DNA from: Streptomyces aureocirculatus
Lineage (GTDB): Bacteria; Actinomycetota; Actinomycetes; Streptomycetales; Streptomycetaceae
Direction: 5' to 3'
Length of the DNA stretch: 64,000 nt
NCBI RefSeq assembly: GCF_000720475.1
Contig: NZ_JOAP01000007.1
Coordinates: 186,001-250,000, forward strand
Notes under the pieces: generated by a model
What the model was told of the DNA's origin: nothing
What the model saw: the letters and a program-made list of their open reading frames with translations, nothing else
The model's database searches: none
Position numbers and translations under genes: made by a program
Shown: piece by piece, positions 24,611-34,842 of the stretch
How the letters are laid out: the number at the start of each line of letters is the position of its first letter
How positions within the stretch are numbered: position 1 is the stretch's first letter

Positions 24611-25518
24611 AGCTCGATCACCATCCGGTCCCGTGCGACTTCGAGCCCCCGCTCGGCGAGCTGCTCGTGCTGCTCGGCGCGCGGGTCGCCGAGCGGGTTG
24701 GTGTTGTTCAGGTGGGTGTAGAGGCACCGCCCGGGAAGCCGGGCGAGGCGGTCGGCGGTGCCGCCGGGGCCCGTGACGGGCAGATGGCCCATGCCGGTGG
24801 CCGTGCGCGTGCTGACACCTGACCGCCGGGGTTCCTCGTCGTCCCAGAAGGTGCCGTCGACGAACAGGACGTCGGCTTCGCGCGCGGCCGCTTCGAAGGC
24901 GTCGGTCCAGGCGGCGAGCGCCGGGGCGTACAGGACGGTGCGGCCGCTGCCGGTGTCGTGCAGGCGCAGGGCGACGGACCAGGTGGGCGCGTCGGGGCCG
25001 GTGCCGACGGCGTAGCGGGGCCGTTTGGCCGAAACCGGAACGGCGGACACCGTTACCGTCGAGCCGTCGTCCAGTTCCTGCGCCGCGCCGGTGAGCGCGC
25101 GCCAGCGCACCTTCGTGTAGGGGCCGAGCACGGCGCCGAGGCCGAGGTGGTCCCGGACGGCGGCGGCCACCGGGGCGGTCGCGAGCACGTCGAAGCCGTC
25201 GCGGGCCTCGCGCAGTCGGGCGAGGCCGAGGGTGTGGTCGAGTTCGGCGTCCGTGAGGACGACGCCCGCGAGCGGGGAGCGGCGGGTGTCGGCCGCGGGT
25301 CCCGAGGGCGGCAGGAGGTCGGGGCACCCTTCGATCTGCTCGCCGATGTCGGGGGTGGCGTTGACGACGTACCAGCGGTCCTGGTCCGCGCGAAGGGCGA
25401 GGGACGCGTGCCGGCGGCGGCGTTCGGGGTGGGCGCGTGCCCCGGCACAGCCGGGACACGCGCAGTTCCACTGGGGGAGCCCGCCGCCCGCCGCGGTGCC
25501 GAGCACCTGCAGCAGCAT
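24607..25518 (-). CDS. pqqB: PQQ biosynthesis metallo-beta-lactamase-fold protein PqqB
   Basis: 303 aa. MBL-fold oxygenase thought to hydroxylate the crosslinked tyrosine. The N-terminus MLLQVLGTAAGGGLPQWNC and the zinc-binding Cys cluster NCACPGC are characteristic; VVLTDAELDHTLGL replaces the classic HxHxDH as in known PqqB, and CLYTHLNNTNPLGD is near the C-terminus. Second gene of the operon, 9 bp after pqqA. Confidence 0.95.
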   Translation of the reverse strand: MLLQVLGTAAGGGLPQWNCACPGCAGARAHPERRRRHASLALRADQDRWYVVNATPDIGEQIEGCPDLLPPSGPAADTRRSPLAGVVLTDAELDHTLGLARLREARDGFDVLATAPVAAAVRDHLGLGAVLGPYTKVRWRALTGAAQELDDGSTVTVSAVPVSAKRPRYAVGTGPDAPTWSVALRLHDTGSGRTVLYAPALAAWTDAFEAAAREADVLFVDGTFWDDEEPRRSGVSTRTATGMGHLPVTGPGGTADRLARLPGRCLYTHLNNTNPLGDPRAEQHEQLAERGLEVARDRMVIEL

Positions 25519-25527
25519 GGGGCCGGT

Positions 25528-25677
25528 CTACCGGTCGGCGAGGCGGTAGGCCGTGACCTCGAGCGAGGTCTCGACGACCGTGTACCCGGGCGACTGCCAG
25601 CCCGTACCGGAGGCACCTTCCGGGGCCGCGGAGCCGACGGGGACGGCCTCCGGGGTCTCCTTCTCCTGAGTGTTCAT
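25528..25677 (-). CDS. pqqA: PQQ precursor peptide PqqA
   Basis: 49 aa, longer than many PqqA (~24 aa) but with the required core: E40-V-T-A-Y44 in ETSLEVTAYRLADR. The Glu and Tyr four residues apart are the atoms from which PQQ is built. An Ala/Gly/Pro-rich leader precedes it. Starts at ATG 25677 (AGGA upstream), ends with TAG at 25528. First gene of pqqABCDE. Confidence 0.93.
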   Translation of the reverse strand: MNTQEKETPEAVPVGSAAPEGASGTGWQSPGYTVVETSLEVTAYRLADR

Positions 25678-25968
25678 GTGCGTGTCCTGCCTTCCTGAAA
25701 AAGTGGGGGTTCAGGAGCCACTGGGACGAAGTGCCACACGGATGCGCGGGATGCGCAGGCTGTTCACATAGGTGGCCTGTGTTCAGTGACGTGCAACAGA
25801 GTTGCGCCATGCCGGGACGCGGTCAATGGTTCGGACCGATAACGTCGGAGCTATATCCAGCCATTCTCCGAGGGCCCCGCAGCGGGAACGCCACGCCAGG
25901 AATGCGTCTTCGCGTCCGATCGTTGACCATGGACGTACCACCCGACGACGTATAAGGATCGAGAGCTC
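25678..25968. other. divergent region between pqqA and the aldo/keto reductase
   Basis: 291 bp without a gene, less GC-rich than its surroundings. On the minus strand TTGACC (25821-25826) and AACTCT (25798-25803) are 17 bp apart, a reasonable promoter for pqqA. On the plus strand ttgaccatgg (near 25922) and tataag (25951) precede the reductase GTG. Confidence 0.45.
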
Positions 25969-26793
25969 GTGAGCAAGGTCCCCCCGATCATCCTGAACAA
26001 CGGCATCGAGATGCCGCAGCTCGGCTTCGGCGTGTGGCAGGTGCCGGACGACGAGGCGGAGCGGGCCGTGGCGACGGCCCTGGAGTCCGGGTACCGCAGC
26101 ATCGACACCGCGGCCGTCTACGAGAACGAAGAGGGCACCGGCAAGGGCATCGCGGGCTCCGGCGTCGCCCGCGAAGAGCTGTTCGTCACGACGAAGCTCT
26201 GGAACACCGAGCAGGGGTACGACTCGACCCTGCGCGCGTTCGACGCCTCGCTCGCCAAGCTGGGCCTGGACTACGTGGATCTGTACCTGATCCACTGGCC
26301 GGTGCCGTCCGAGGACAGGTACATCGACACGTACAAGGCCTTCGAGAAGATCCTCGCCGACGGTCGCGCCAAGTCGATCGGTGTCTCCAACTTCCTGCCG
26401 GAACACCTGGAGCGCCTCATCGACGCCACGTCCGTCATCCCCGCGGTGAACCAGATCGAGCTGCACCCCCACCTCCAGCAGCGCGCCTCGCGTGAGTACC
26501 ACGCGCAGCAGGGCATCGCCACGGAGGCCTGGTCGCCGCTCGGCCAGGGCAAGGGCCTCCTGGAGGTCCCGGCGATCGTCGCCATCGCCCAGAAGCACGG
26601 GCGCACGCCCGCGCAGATCGTGCTGCGCTGGCACCTCCAGCTCGGGAACGTGGTCATCCCCAAGTCGGTGACCCCGTCGCGCATCAAGGAGAACATCGAC
26701 GTCTTCGGCTTCGGGCTCGACCCGGAGGACATGGCGGCTATCAGCGCACTGAACGAGGACCGGCGCCTCGGGGACGATCCCGCGGACATGTAG
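25969..26793 (+). CDS. aldo/keto reductase (2,5-diketo-gluconate reductase type)
   Basis: 274 aa, NADPH-dependent carbonyl reductase with a TIM-barrel fold. The catalytic tetrad is visible: Asp in SIDTAAVYENEEG, the Tyr of the same motif, Lys in FVTTKLWN and His in YLIHWPVP. NADPH-binding segments QIELHPHLQQ and VIPKSVTPSRIKEN are present. GTG start with GAGAG just upstream. Single gene, closed by a strong terminator; divergent from pqqA, which may mean a shared role in sugar or aldehyde redox. Confidence 0.93.
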   Translation: MSKVPPIILNNGIEMPQLGFGVWQVPDDEAERAVATALESGYRSIDTAAVYENEEGTGKGIAGSGVAREELFVTTKLWNTEQGYDSTLRAFDASLAKLGLDYVDLYLIHWPVPSEDRYIDTYKAFEKILADGRAKSIGVSNFLPEHLERLIDATSVIPAVNQIELHPHLQQRASREYHAQQGIATEAWSPLGQGKGLLEVPAIVAIAQKHGRTPAQIVLRWHLQLGNVVIPKSVTPSRIKENIDVFGFGLDPEDMAAISALNEDRRLGDDPADM

Positions 26794-26808
26794 TCCCGCC
26801 CGCTCGAC

Positions 26809-26860
26809 GACCGGCCCGCGCGGGCCCCCACGGGGGCCGGCACGGGCCGGTCGGTCTTTT
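26809..26860 (+). terminator. intrinsic terminator after the aldo/keto reductase
   Basis: GACCGGCCCG (26809-26818) pairs with CGGGCCGGTC (26843-26852); the inner GGGCCCCC/GGGGGCC also pairs, and the stem is followed by GGTCTTTT. A classic strong hairpin with a T run, rare in Streptomyces. Confidence 0.85.
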
Positions 26861-26882
26861 CGGCGGCCTGCGATCACCCTCG

Positions 26883-26941
26883 TTCGACTCGTTCGACTCA
26901 TTCGACAGCGGGAGCTATTCAACTTTGACTAGAATGGCGGC
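26883..26941 (+). promoter_or_regulatory. leaderless promoter with TTCGACTC repeats before the VOC gene
   Basis: TAGAAT (26930-26935), with TG 4 bp upstream, lies exactly 7 nt before the ATG at 26942, so transcription should start at or beside the A of ATG. No ribosome site exists. Upstream, TTCGAC(TC) occurs at 26883, 26892 and 26901, period 9, a possible regulator array over the -35 region. Confidence 0.6.
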
Positions 26942-27643
26942 ATGGCTGAGAAAACCATCCCCTTGTTGCCCTGCCGGACCGTCCAGCCGGTCGTCGACTT
27001 CTACACCGCGCTCGGGTTCGAGACCACGTACCTCCAGAAGAGTCCGTACGCGTACGCCGTCGTCGAACGCGGCACCGTGGAACTGCAGTTCTTCGGGATG
27101 AAGGAGTACGACCCCGCCGGGTCCTTCTCGGGCTGCTACGTCCTCACGGACGACGTGGAGACGCTGTACGCCGACTTCCGGGCGGGGCTGAAGCAGGCGT
27201 ACGGGAAGATCCCGCGCCGGGGGCTGCCGCGCATCGGGCCGCTGAAGGACATGTCGTACGGGGTACGGCAGTTCCTCATGACCGACCCGGGCGGGAACAG
27301 CATCCGCATCGGGCAGCCGATCAGCGACAACCAGGAGCACAGGACCGCTCCGAAGGAGACCTTCGCGCGGGCTCTGCACTTCGCGGACCTCTTCGTGGAC
27401 TCCAAGGAGGACCTGCCGGGCGCCGCGAAGGTCATCGACCGCGCTCTCGGTCTGGAGGACGAACACCCCACCCCCGCGCAGCACGTGCGGCTGCTCGTGC
27501 TGCGCGGGGACATCGCCCAGCGCCTCGGCGACGACGCCCTCGCTGCCCGGTTCCTCGACCGGGCCGCGGGCATCGCGCTCACGGAGGAGGAGCGGGAGGT
27601 GGCGCGGGACGCGCTGGTGCGGCTCGAGGAGTTGCGAGGGTAG
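26942..27643 (+). CDS. VOC-superfamily (glyoxalase/bleomycin-resistance fold) protein with helical C-terminal extension
   Basis: 233 aa. Residues 1-~125 form a VOC domain (TIPLLPCRTVQPVVDFYTAL, VELQFFGMKEYDPAGSFSGC, MTDPGGNSIRIGQPI). The remaining ~100 residues are helical and resemble tetratricopeptide-like repeats (FARALHFADLFVDSKEDLPG, AKVIDRALGLEDEHPTPAQH), an uncommon addition. Possible roles are small-molecule sequestration or an isomerase/dioxygenase-like reaction. Transcript appears leaderless. Confidence 0.8.
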   Translation: MAEKTIPLLPCRTVQPVVDFYTALGFETTYLQKSPYAYAVVERGTVELQFFGMKEYDPAGSFSGCYVLTDDVETLYADFRAGLKQAYGKIPRRGLPRIGPLKDMSYGVRQFLMTDPGGNSIRIGQPISDNQEHRTAPKETFARALHFADLFVDSKEDLPGAAKVIDRALGLEDEHPTPAQHVRLLVLRGDIAQRLGDDALAARFLDRAAGIALTEEEREVARDALVRLEELRG

Positions 27644-27664
27644 CGCCGGCGGGTGGTGGCCGCG

Positions 27665-28678
27665 TCAGGGGGTCGTCGCCACGTGGACCGTGTGGGCCGT
27701 GAGGAGGTACAGGTCGGCGCGGCGGTGCAGGCTCTCCTCGTCCCGCGGGTCGAGGAGGCGGTCCAGGGTGGCGAGGTCCTCGGGGGCGAGGGCCGCGGTG
27801 GTGTCGGTGGCGGCGACGAGGTCACGGTAGCGCTCGAACGTGGCGACGACATGGGCGCGGGCCGCGTCGTCGAGGGGCGCGGGCAGGTCGAGCAGGAAGC
27901 TGCGCGTCGCCACGTGCCGCAGACCGGCCGCCGTGAGCAGCGCGGGCCAGTGCTCCGTCGTCTCCTTGGCGCCCGGCAGCTCCGCCCGCATCCGTGCGAA
28001 CCACTGCTCGTTGGCGGCGTCCAGGCGGGCCTGCAACCCGGGGCGGCCGACGCCGAAGTCGCGCGGCAGGCTGCGCGGAGCCAGGCCGCCTTCGAGGATC
28101 GCGAGCACACCGCCGGGCGCGAGGCGGTCCGCGAGCGCCGTGAGAGCGGCCACCTGGTCGCCCACGTGGTGCACGGAGCGTGCCGCCCAGATGAGGTCGG
28201 CGGGCGCCAGCTCACCGAGTCCGTCGGGGAGTTCCGCGCGGTGCGTGCCGACGCGCCCGGCGAGGCCGAGGCGGGTCGCGCGGGCGGCCGCGCGGGCGAG
28301 CAGCGCCTCCTCGGGGTCCGCCGCGATCACCCGGGACGCGGGGAAGGCCTCGGCGAGCAGACAGGACACCACGCCGGGGCCACTGCCCGCGTCGACGATC
28401 AGCGCCGGGTCACCGCCCGGCTCCGCCGCGCCCTCGCCGCCGTGCACCGTGCGGACGTCGCGCAGCCAGGCCGCCACCTCCCGGTAGACGGGGGCCGTGA
28501 CCTCCGCGTTCTGCTCCAGTACGGGGGCCATGACGGCCCAGTCGATGTCACCGTGCCCGTGGCTCCCGTGGCTCCCGTGGCTGTGGCCGCCGCCGTGCCC
28601 GTGACCGCCCCCGTCGCCGTGGGTCACTCCCTCGCCGCCACCGTCGCCGCTGCCTGGCCCGTGCCCTGTCACCGTCAT
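27665..28678 (-). CDS. class I SAM-dependent methyltransferase with His-rich N-terminus
   Basis: 337 aa. Motif I IVDAGSGPGVVSCLLAEAF and motif II VIAADPEEALL mark a Rossmann methyltransferase; APADLIWAARSVHHVGDQ is the motif-IV region. Before it, residues ~13-45 carry GGGHGHGGGHSHGSHGSHGH, a His/Gly/Ser tract able to bind metal ions. ATG at 28678 has GAGAGG 8 nt upstream; ATG at 28702 lacks one. Substrate unknown. Convergent with the VOC gene and in tandem with another methyltransferase. Confidence 0.85.
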   Translation of the reverse strand: MTVTGHGPGSGDGGGEGVTHGDGGGHGHGGGHSHGSHGSHGHGDIDWAVMAPVLEQNAEVTAPVYREVAAWLRDVRTVHGGEGAAEPGGDPALIVDAGSGPGVVSCLLAEAFPASRVIAADPEEALLARAAARATRLGLAGRVGTHRAELPDGLGELAPADLIWAARSVHHVGDQVAALTALADRLAPGGVLAILEGGLAPRSLPRDFGVGRPGLQARLDAANEQWFARMRAELPGAKETTEHWPALLTAAGLRHVATRSFLLDLPAPLDDAARAHVVATFERYRDLVAATDTTAALAPEDLATLDRLLDPRDEESLHRRADLYLLTAHTVHVATTP

Positions 28679-28796
28679 CGTCGCCGCCTCTCGGATTCTC
28701 ATCTGGGAACGCTGCCAGCGTGCCTCCGCGTCCCCGCTTTCAGCCAGCCGCGTTGCCGTTTCGGCAAAAGGCGTCGCCTCGGCGGAAGAGGTCGCC

Positions 28797-29543
28797 TCAG
28801 GCGTGCGGTGGCTTGCGGAAGGCGTGCAGCGTGAACTCCGGGTCGGGGCGCGGGACGTCCTGGTCCGGGAGTGCCGCGAGGCGCGCCGCGTACCGCCCGG
28901 CGGACGCGCTGTCGGGCGGGATGCCCGTGAACCAGCCCCGGTACACGTCGGCGACGGTGCCGCGCGGGCTGCGGCCCTGGCCGTGGCCGCGGAAGCGGGC
29001 GCGGCCCGCGGGGGTGAGGCCGTGCGCGGCCGCGTACTGTCCGACGCGGACCGCGGCGTCCACGGCCCTGCGGATCGGGCGGCCCGCGAGCGCCGCGTCG
29101 ACGTCGCTGCCCACGTCGTGCGAGGTGGCCTTGTCAACGGTGGTGACGAAGACCCCGCCGGGCCGCAGCACCCGCGCGCACTCCCCGACGACGGCCGACG
29201 CCTCGTCGGGGTCCGGCAGCAGGTGCAGCAGCCACACCGCCGACGCGGCGTCGAAGGTGCCGTCGGGGAACGGCAGTTGCCTGCTGTCCCCGATGACGAC
29301 GGCGCCGGGCACCCGGTCGACCGCCATCCGCGCCATGCCGTACGCCGCGTCGACGCCCGTCACCCGCAGTCCCCGCCGGGCGGCGAACCGCCGGGTGACG
29401 AGGCCGGTGCCGCAGGCGACGTCGAGCAGCGAGGCGGTGCCCGGGGGCAGCAGCGAGAGCACCGCGTCGGCGGCGGCGACAGCACGCGGTTCACCGCCGC
29501 GCGACGCGTCGTACCGGATGGCTTCCTTGCCGTAGTCGAGCAT
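28797..29543 (-). CDS. class I SAM-dependent methyltransferase
   Basis: 248 aa, Methyltransf_11 type. Motif I LLDVACGTGLVTRRFAAR, motif II VTGVDAAYGM and the post-motif LPFPDGTFDAASAVWLLHLL are clear. YGKEAIRYDASRGGEPRA at the N-terminus is common in ubiquinone/menaquinone-type C-methyltransferase relatives, but substrate cannot be inferred. ATG at 29543. Confidence 0.88.
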   Translation of the reverse strand: MLDYGKEAIRYDASRGGEPRAVAAADAVLSLLPPGTASLLDVACGTGLVTRRFAARRGLRVTGVDAAYGMARMAVDRVPGAVVIGDSRQLPFPDGTFDAASAVWLLHLLPDPDEASAVVGECARVLRPGGVFVTTVDKATSHDVGSDVDAALAGRPIRRAVDAAVRVGQYAAAHGLTPAGRARFRGHGQGRSPRGTVADVYRGWFTGIPPDSASAGRYAARLAALPDQDVPRPDPEFTLHAFRKPPHA

Positions 29544-29592
29544 CAGGCCCCCGCTCCGCGCCGCCACGGGCGGGCCGTGACCACGCCGTGCG

Positions 29593-29973
29593 TCACAGCG
29601 CCCCGTGCCCCGCCGCAAGGACCTCGACGGCACCGGCCAGTGCGAAGTCCAGGTCGGTGAGGGCGCCGCCCGCGCTGTGGGTGGACACGGCCAGACGGAC
29701 GGTGTCGTAGCCGAGGGTCAGCTCGGAGTGGTGCTGGAGCTCCTCCTGCACCTGGGCGATGTGGACGACGACAGCGGTCGCGGCGAAGTGCGAGGCCAGG
29801 CGGTAGGTGCGGGTCAGCTTCGGGGCGGCGGCACCGCCCGCCGCGGCCGCGGTGCCCGTGCCCGTGCCGTCCGCGGTGCCCGTGCCGCCCGTGCCGTCCG
29901 TGGTGAGCGTCCAGCCGGGAAGTTCGGCGAGCCGGTCCTCGATCTCCTTCTGCGACAGCGGTTCTCCAGGCAT
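29593..29973 (-). CDS. pterin-4a-carbinolamine dehydratase
   Basis: 126 aa. The PCD signature with paired histidines is in VHIAQVQEELQHHSELTLGY; the N-terminal LSQKEIEDRLAELPGWTLT and C-terminal LTDLDFALAGAVEVLA fit the family, which dehydrates 4a-hydroxytetrahydrobiopterin. A 25-residue Gly/Thr/Ala insertion (about 27-51) separates the first two segments and is not part of the usual fold. AGGAG precedes the ATG. Confidence 0.9.
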   Translation of the reverse strand: MPGEPLSQKEIEDRLAELPGWTLTTDGTGGTGTADGTGTGTAAAAGGAAAPKLTRTYRLASHFAATAVVVHIAQVQEELQHHSELTLGYDTVRLAVSTHSAGGALTDLDFALAGAVEVLAAGHGAL

Positions 29974-30077
29974 GGCCGCGCTCCTGTCTGCCTCTATGGG
30001 GGGTGGGCTGTCAGCGTGCCACAGCAGCCGCGTACCGAGGAGCCCACTTATCGCCGTCGCCCGGCGAACACTCCGCG

Positions 30078-31175
30078 TCAGCGCCCGCCGCACTCCCCCG
30101 CCAGATCGTCCGCCACCGCGGCGATCACCTCGCGTCCCTCCGTCAACCGCACCCACTCGCGCGGCAGTTCGTGGTCGCCGTGCAGGGCGCCGAGGAGGTT
30201 GCCGCAGACGGATCCCGTGGAGTCGCTGTCGCCCGAGTGGTTCACGGCGAGGAGGAGTGCCTCCTCGGTGTCCGGTGCGGCAAGGGCCGCGTACACGCCG
30301 ATGGCGAGGGCCTCCTCGGCGATCCAGCCCGCGCCGAGGGACTCCACCCGCTCGGCGGTCGGCTCGCCGGCCGCGGCGAGGTCGACGGCGGCGCTCAGCG
30401 CGGCGGACGTCTCCTCGTGCCCGGCGTACCGGGCGAGCAGCCGCAGGGTGCGCAGGACCGCGCCCTCCAGGGAGTCGCCCGCGACGAGGTGCGTGACGAT
30501 CGCGGCGAGGGCGCCCGCCGCGTAGTAGCCCGTCGGATGGCCGTGGGTGATCTGCGCGCAGCGGGCCGCGAGTTCGAAGGCGCTCCCGGCGGACGCGCGG
30601 GTGAGGCCGAAGGGCGCCGAGCGCATCACCGTGCCGCAGCCCTTGGACTCGGGGTTCACCCGGCCGTGCGGGCCGAGCTCGACCAGTGGATCGGGGGCGT
30701 ACGCCTGGGCGAGGCCGCTGAGGCAGGCGTTGCCCGGGGCCCGCTGGGCGTACAGCCAGGCCTGCGCGCCCAGGCCCGCGGGGACGAGATGGCCGGAGGG
30801 TGCGGCGCTCGGAGCGGGCGCGGGCTTCGTCTGCGTGTCCAGCCAGCGCAGATACGCCTCAAGGACGAGCCGCGGGGCCGCGCCGCCGACGGCCTGTCCA
30901 CGGTGGCGGCGCTCACGGGCGTGCGCGGCCGTCAGTGCCTCGACCGTGAACAGGGTCATCTGGGTGTCGTCGCTGATCCGGCAGACACCTGCCGCGTCCG
31001 GCAGCGGCCCCCGCACCCCGCGGGGCCCGTGCACGGCCCGGATGCCGTCGAGGGAGCTGAACTCGATCGCGTAACCGAGCGCGTCACCGACCGCCCCGCC
31101 CAGCAGACAGCCGCGCACCCGGGCCCGGTAGGCCACGGCCGCCTCCCACGACAGCGCGTCCCACGGATTGGACAT
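30078..31175 (-). CDS. ADP-ribosylglycohydrolase family protein
   Basis: 365 aa. Removes ADP-ribose from modified proteins or related substrates. The two-magnesium site motifs are intact: RISDDTQMTLFT (DDTQ, about residues 68-71) and VNHSGDSDSTGSVCGNLLGA near residue 315. GCLLGGAVGDALGYAIEF at the N-terminus is diagnostic. Head to head with an XRE/MmyB regulator, 51 bp apart. Confidence 0.93.
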   Translation of the reverse strand: MSNPWDALSWEAAVAYRARVRGCLLGGAVGDALGYAIEFSSLDGIRAVHGPRGVRGPLPDAAGVCRISDDTQMTLFTVEALTAAHARERRHRGQAVGGAAPRLVLEAYLRWLDTQTKPAPAPSAAPSGHLVPAGLGAQAWLYAQRAPGNACLSGLAQAYAPDPLVELGPHGRVNPESKGCGTVMRSAPFGLTRASAGSAFELAARCAQITHGHPTGYYAAGALAAIVTHLVAGDSLEGAVLRTLRLLARYAGHEETSAALSAAVDLAAAGEPTAERVESLGAGWIAEEALAIGVYAALAAPDTEEALLLAVNHSGDSDSTGSVCGNLLGALHGDHELPREWVRLTEGREVIAAVADDLAGECGGR

Positions 31176-31226
31176 GCACCCCTCATCGAACACCTTCTGC
31201 GCCCTCCTCTGAACTACCTTCTGAAC

Positions 31227-32060
31227 ATGACCACTGTCGCGCCCGTCCGCCGGAACAGCAAAGACAGCCCCGCGCAGGCCCCCTCCGAGGTGGGCGCCCT
31301 GCTGCGCGCCTGGCGCGAGGAGCGCCGCGTCAGCCAACTGGAGCTCGCGCTGCGCGCGGACTCCTCGGCACGGCACATCAGTTTCGTCGAGACGGGCCGC
31401 TCCAAGCCGAGCGAGGAGTTCGTGCTCAAGCTGGCGGAGCGCCTCGACGTGCCGGTGCGCGAGCGCAACGCGCTGCTGCTCGCGGCCGGGTACGCGCCCC
31501 GCTTCCCGCAGACCCCGCTCGACGACCCGGCGATGGACGGGCTGCGGGCCGGCCTCGAACAGCTCCTCCAGGGCTTCGAGCCGTATCCGGCGCTGGTCGT
31601 CGACGCCACGTACCAGGTGGTCGCCGCGAACCGGGGCATCGCGATGCTCCTCGACGGCCTGCCGGAGGACCTGCTCGAACCGCCGCTCAACGCCATGCGG
31701 ATCACCCTGCACCCGCGGGGTCTCGCCTCGCGGATCCGCAATCTGGGCGAGTGGCGCAGGCATCTGCTGCACCAGATGGAGCGGCAGATCGCGCTGCACC
31801 GGTCGCCCACCCTGCGGGCGCTGCACGAGGAGGTGGCGGCCTACCCGGTGGCGGACCCCGGCGAGGACACGGCCGCGGACGGACAGGTCCACCACTTCGC
31901 GCTGCCGTGCAGGATCGAGCACGAGGGCCGGGTGCTCTCCTTCGTCTCGTCGATCTCGACGTTCAACACGCCGATGGACGTGACCGTCGCCGAGCTGGCC
32001 GTCGAGACCCTGCTCCCCGCGGACCCGGCGACGGTCAAGTACCTCCAGTCACGGGCGTGA
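31227..32060 (+). CDS. XRE-family regulator with MmyB-like ligand domain
   Basis: 277 aa. An N-terminal helix-turn-helix ([40 protein letters not shown]) is followed by an MmyB-like PAS-fold domain ([55 protein letters not shown]), which binds fatty-acid-like ligands in characterised members. It is divergent from the ADP-ribosylglycohydrolase and probably controls itself and that gene. Confidence 0.93.
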   Translation: MTTVAPVRRNSKDSPAQAPSEVGALLRAWREERRVSQLELALRADSSARHISFVETGRSKPSEEFVLKLAERLDVPVRERNALLLAAGYAPRFPQTPLDDPAMDGLRAGLEQLLQGFEPYPALVVDATYQVVAANRGIAMLLDGLPEDLLEPPLNAMRITLHPRGLASRIRNLGEWRRHLLHQMERQIALHRSPTLRALHEEVAAYPVADPGEDTAADGQVHHFALPCRIEHEGRVLSFVSSISTFNTPMDVTVAELAVETLLPADPATVKYLQSRA

Positions 32061-32085
32061 CCCGCACGCACCCACCCGGTCGCGG

Positions 32086-34143
<2,058 letters not shown>

Positions 34144-34192
34144 GTTCAACAACCCCTTCCGACGCGGTGCTTCTGCACTCTCCAGCACAAAA

Positions 34193-34213
34193 CTTGAGCG
34201 GCCTGTTGTCAAT
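34193..34213. promoter_or_regulatory. HAIR-like HspR box upstream of dnaK paralogue
   Basis: CTTGAGC-N7-TGTCAAT resembles the HspR HAIR consensus CTTGAGT-N7-ACTCAAG: 6/7 in one half, 4/7 in the other. On the minus strand it overlaps TTGACA, a good -35, which would give repression by occlusion. One half is weak, so this is tentative. Confidence 0.4.
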
Positions 34214-34293
34214 GCCGCCTGCGCACCCACCGCCTCGGACCCACCGACGTCCGGACACCAGGACCCCGGACGCACCGGCCCCCTGACACGACG

Positions 34294-34328
34294 AAGCCGC
34301 CGACCGGTCGTGCGGGTCGGCGGCTTCG
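34294..34328. terminator. hairpin upstream of the dnaK promoter, after osmC
   Basis: GAAGCCGCCGACC (34294-34306) and GGTCGGCGGCTTC (34316-34328) are perfect 13-bp arms with a 9-nt loop, just past the OsmC stop on the minus strand. It should terminate the osmC transcript. Confidence 0.75.
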
Positions 34329-34337
34329 CGCGGGGCG

Positions 34338-34763
34338 TCAGGCCAGCTTGGCCGAGAGGGTGATCGTCGTACCCGTCAGCGCCTGGCTGACGGGGCAGTT
34401 GGCCTTGGCGTTCTCGGCGGCCGCGGTGAAGGCGGCCTCGTCGATGCCCGGGACCTCGCCCTCGACGGTGAGGTGGATGCCGGTGATGCCGGTGCCCGGC
34501 TTGAAGGTCACGTCGGCGGAGGTGACGAGCTTGGTGGGCGGGGTGCCCGCGCCGGTGAGGCCGTGGGAAAGCGCCATGGAGAAGCAGCTCGAGTGCGCGG
34601 CGGCGATGAGCTCCTCCGGGCTGGTCTTCCCGTTCGCCTGCTCGGCGCGGGAGGGCCAGGAGACGGCCTGCTGCCCGATCCCCGAGGAGTCGAAGGTCAC
34701 GGTGCCGGAGCCCTCGGTCAGGCTGCCTTCCCAGACCGTGTGTGCGGAGCGCGTGGTAGCCAC
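34338..34763 (-). CDS. OsmC-family peroxiredoxin-like protein
   Basis: 141 aa. OsmC/Ohr proteins reduce organic hydroperoxides with two cysteines, here in [12 protein letters not shown] (about residue 60) and [10 protein letters not shown] (about residue 125). [19 protein letters not shown] and [14 protein letters not shown] are typical of the OsmC branch. Start GTG at 34763 with AAGGG upstream. Stress function fits the neighbouring chaperone. Confidence 0.92.
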   Translation of the reverse strand: MATTRSAHTVWEGSLTEGSGTVTFDSSGIGQQAVSWPSRAEQANGKTSPEELIAAAHSSCFSMALSHGLTGAGTPPTKLVTSADVTFKPGTGITGIHLTVEGEVPGIDEAAFTAAAENAKANCPVSQALTGTTITLSAKLA

Positions 34764-34842
34764 GATGCCAAATCCCTTCGATGAAGTACCTAGGGGTACA
34801 TCCGATCACACTCCGGGGGGAAACGGCGCGCGTACCCGGGGG

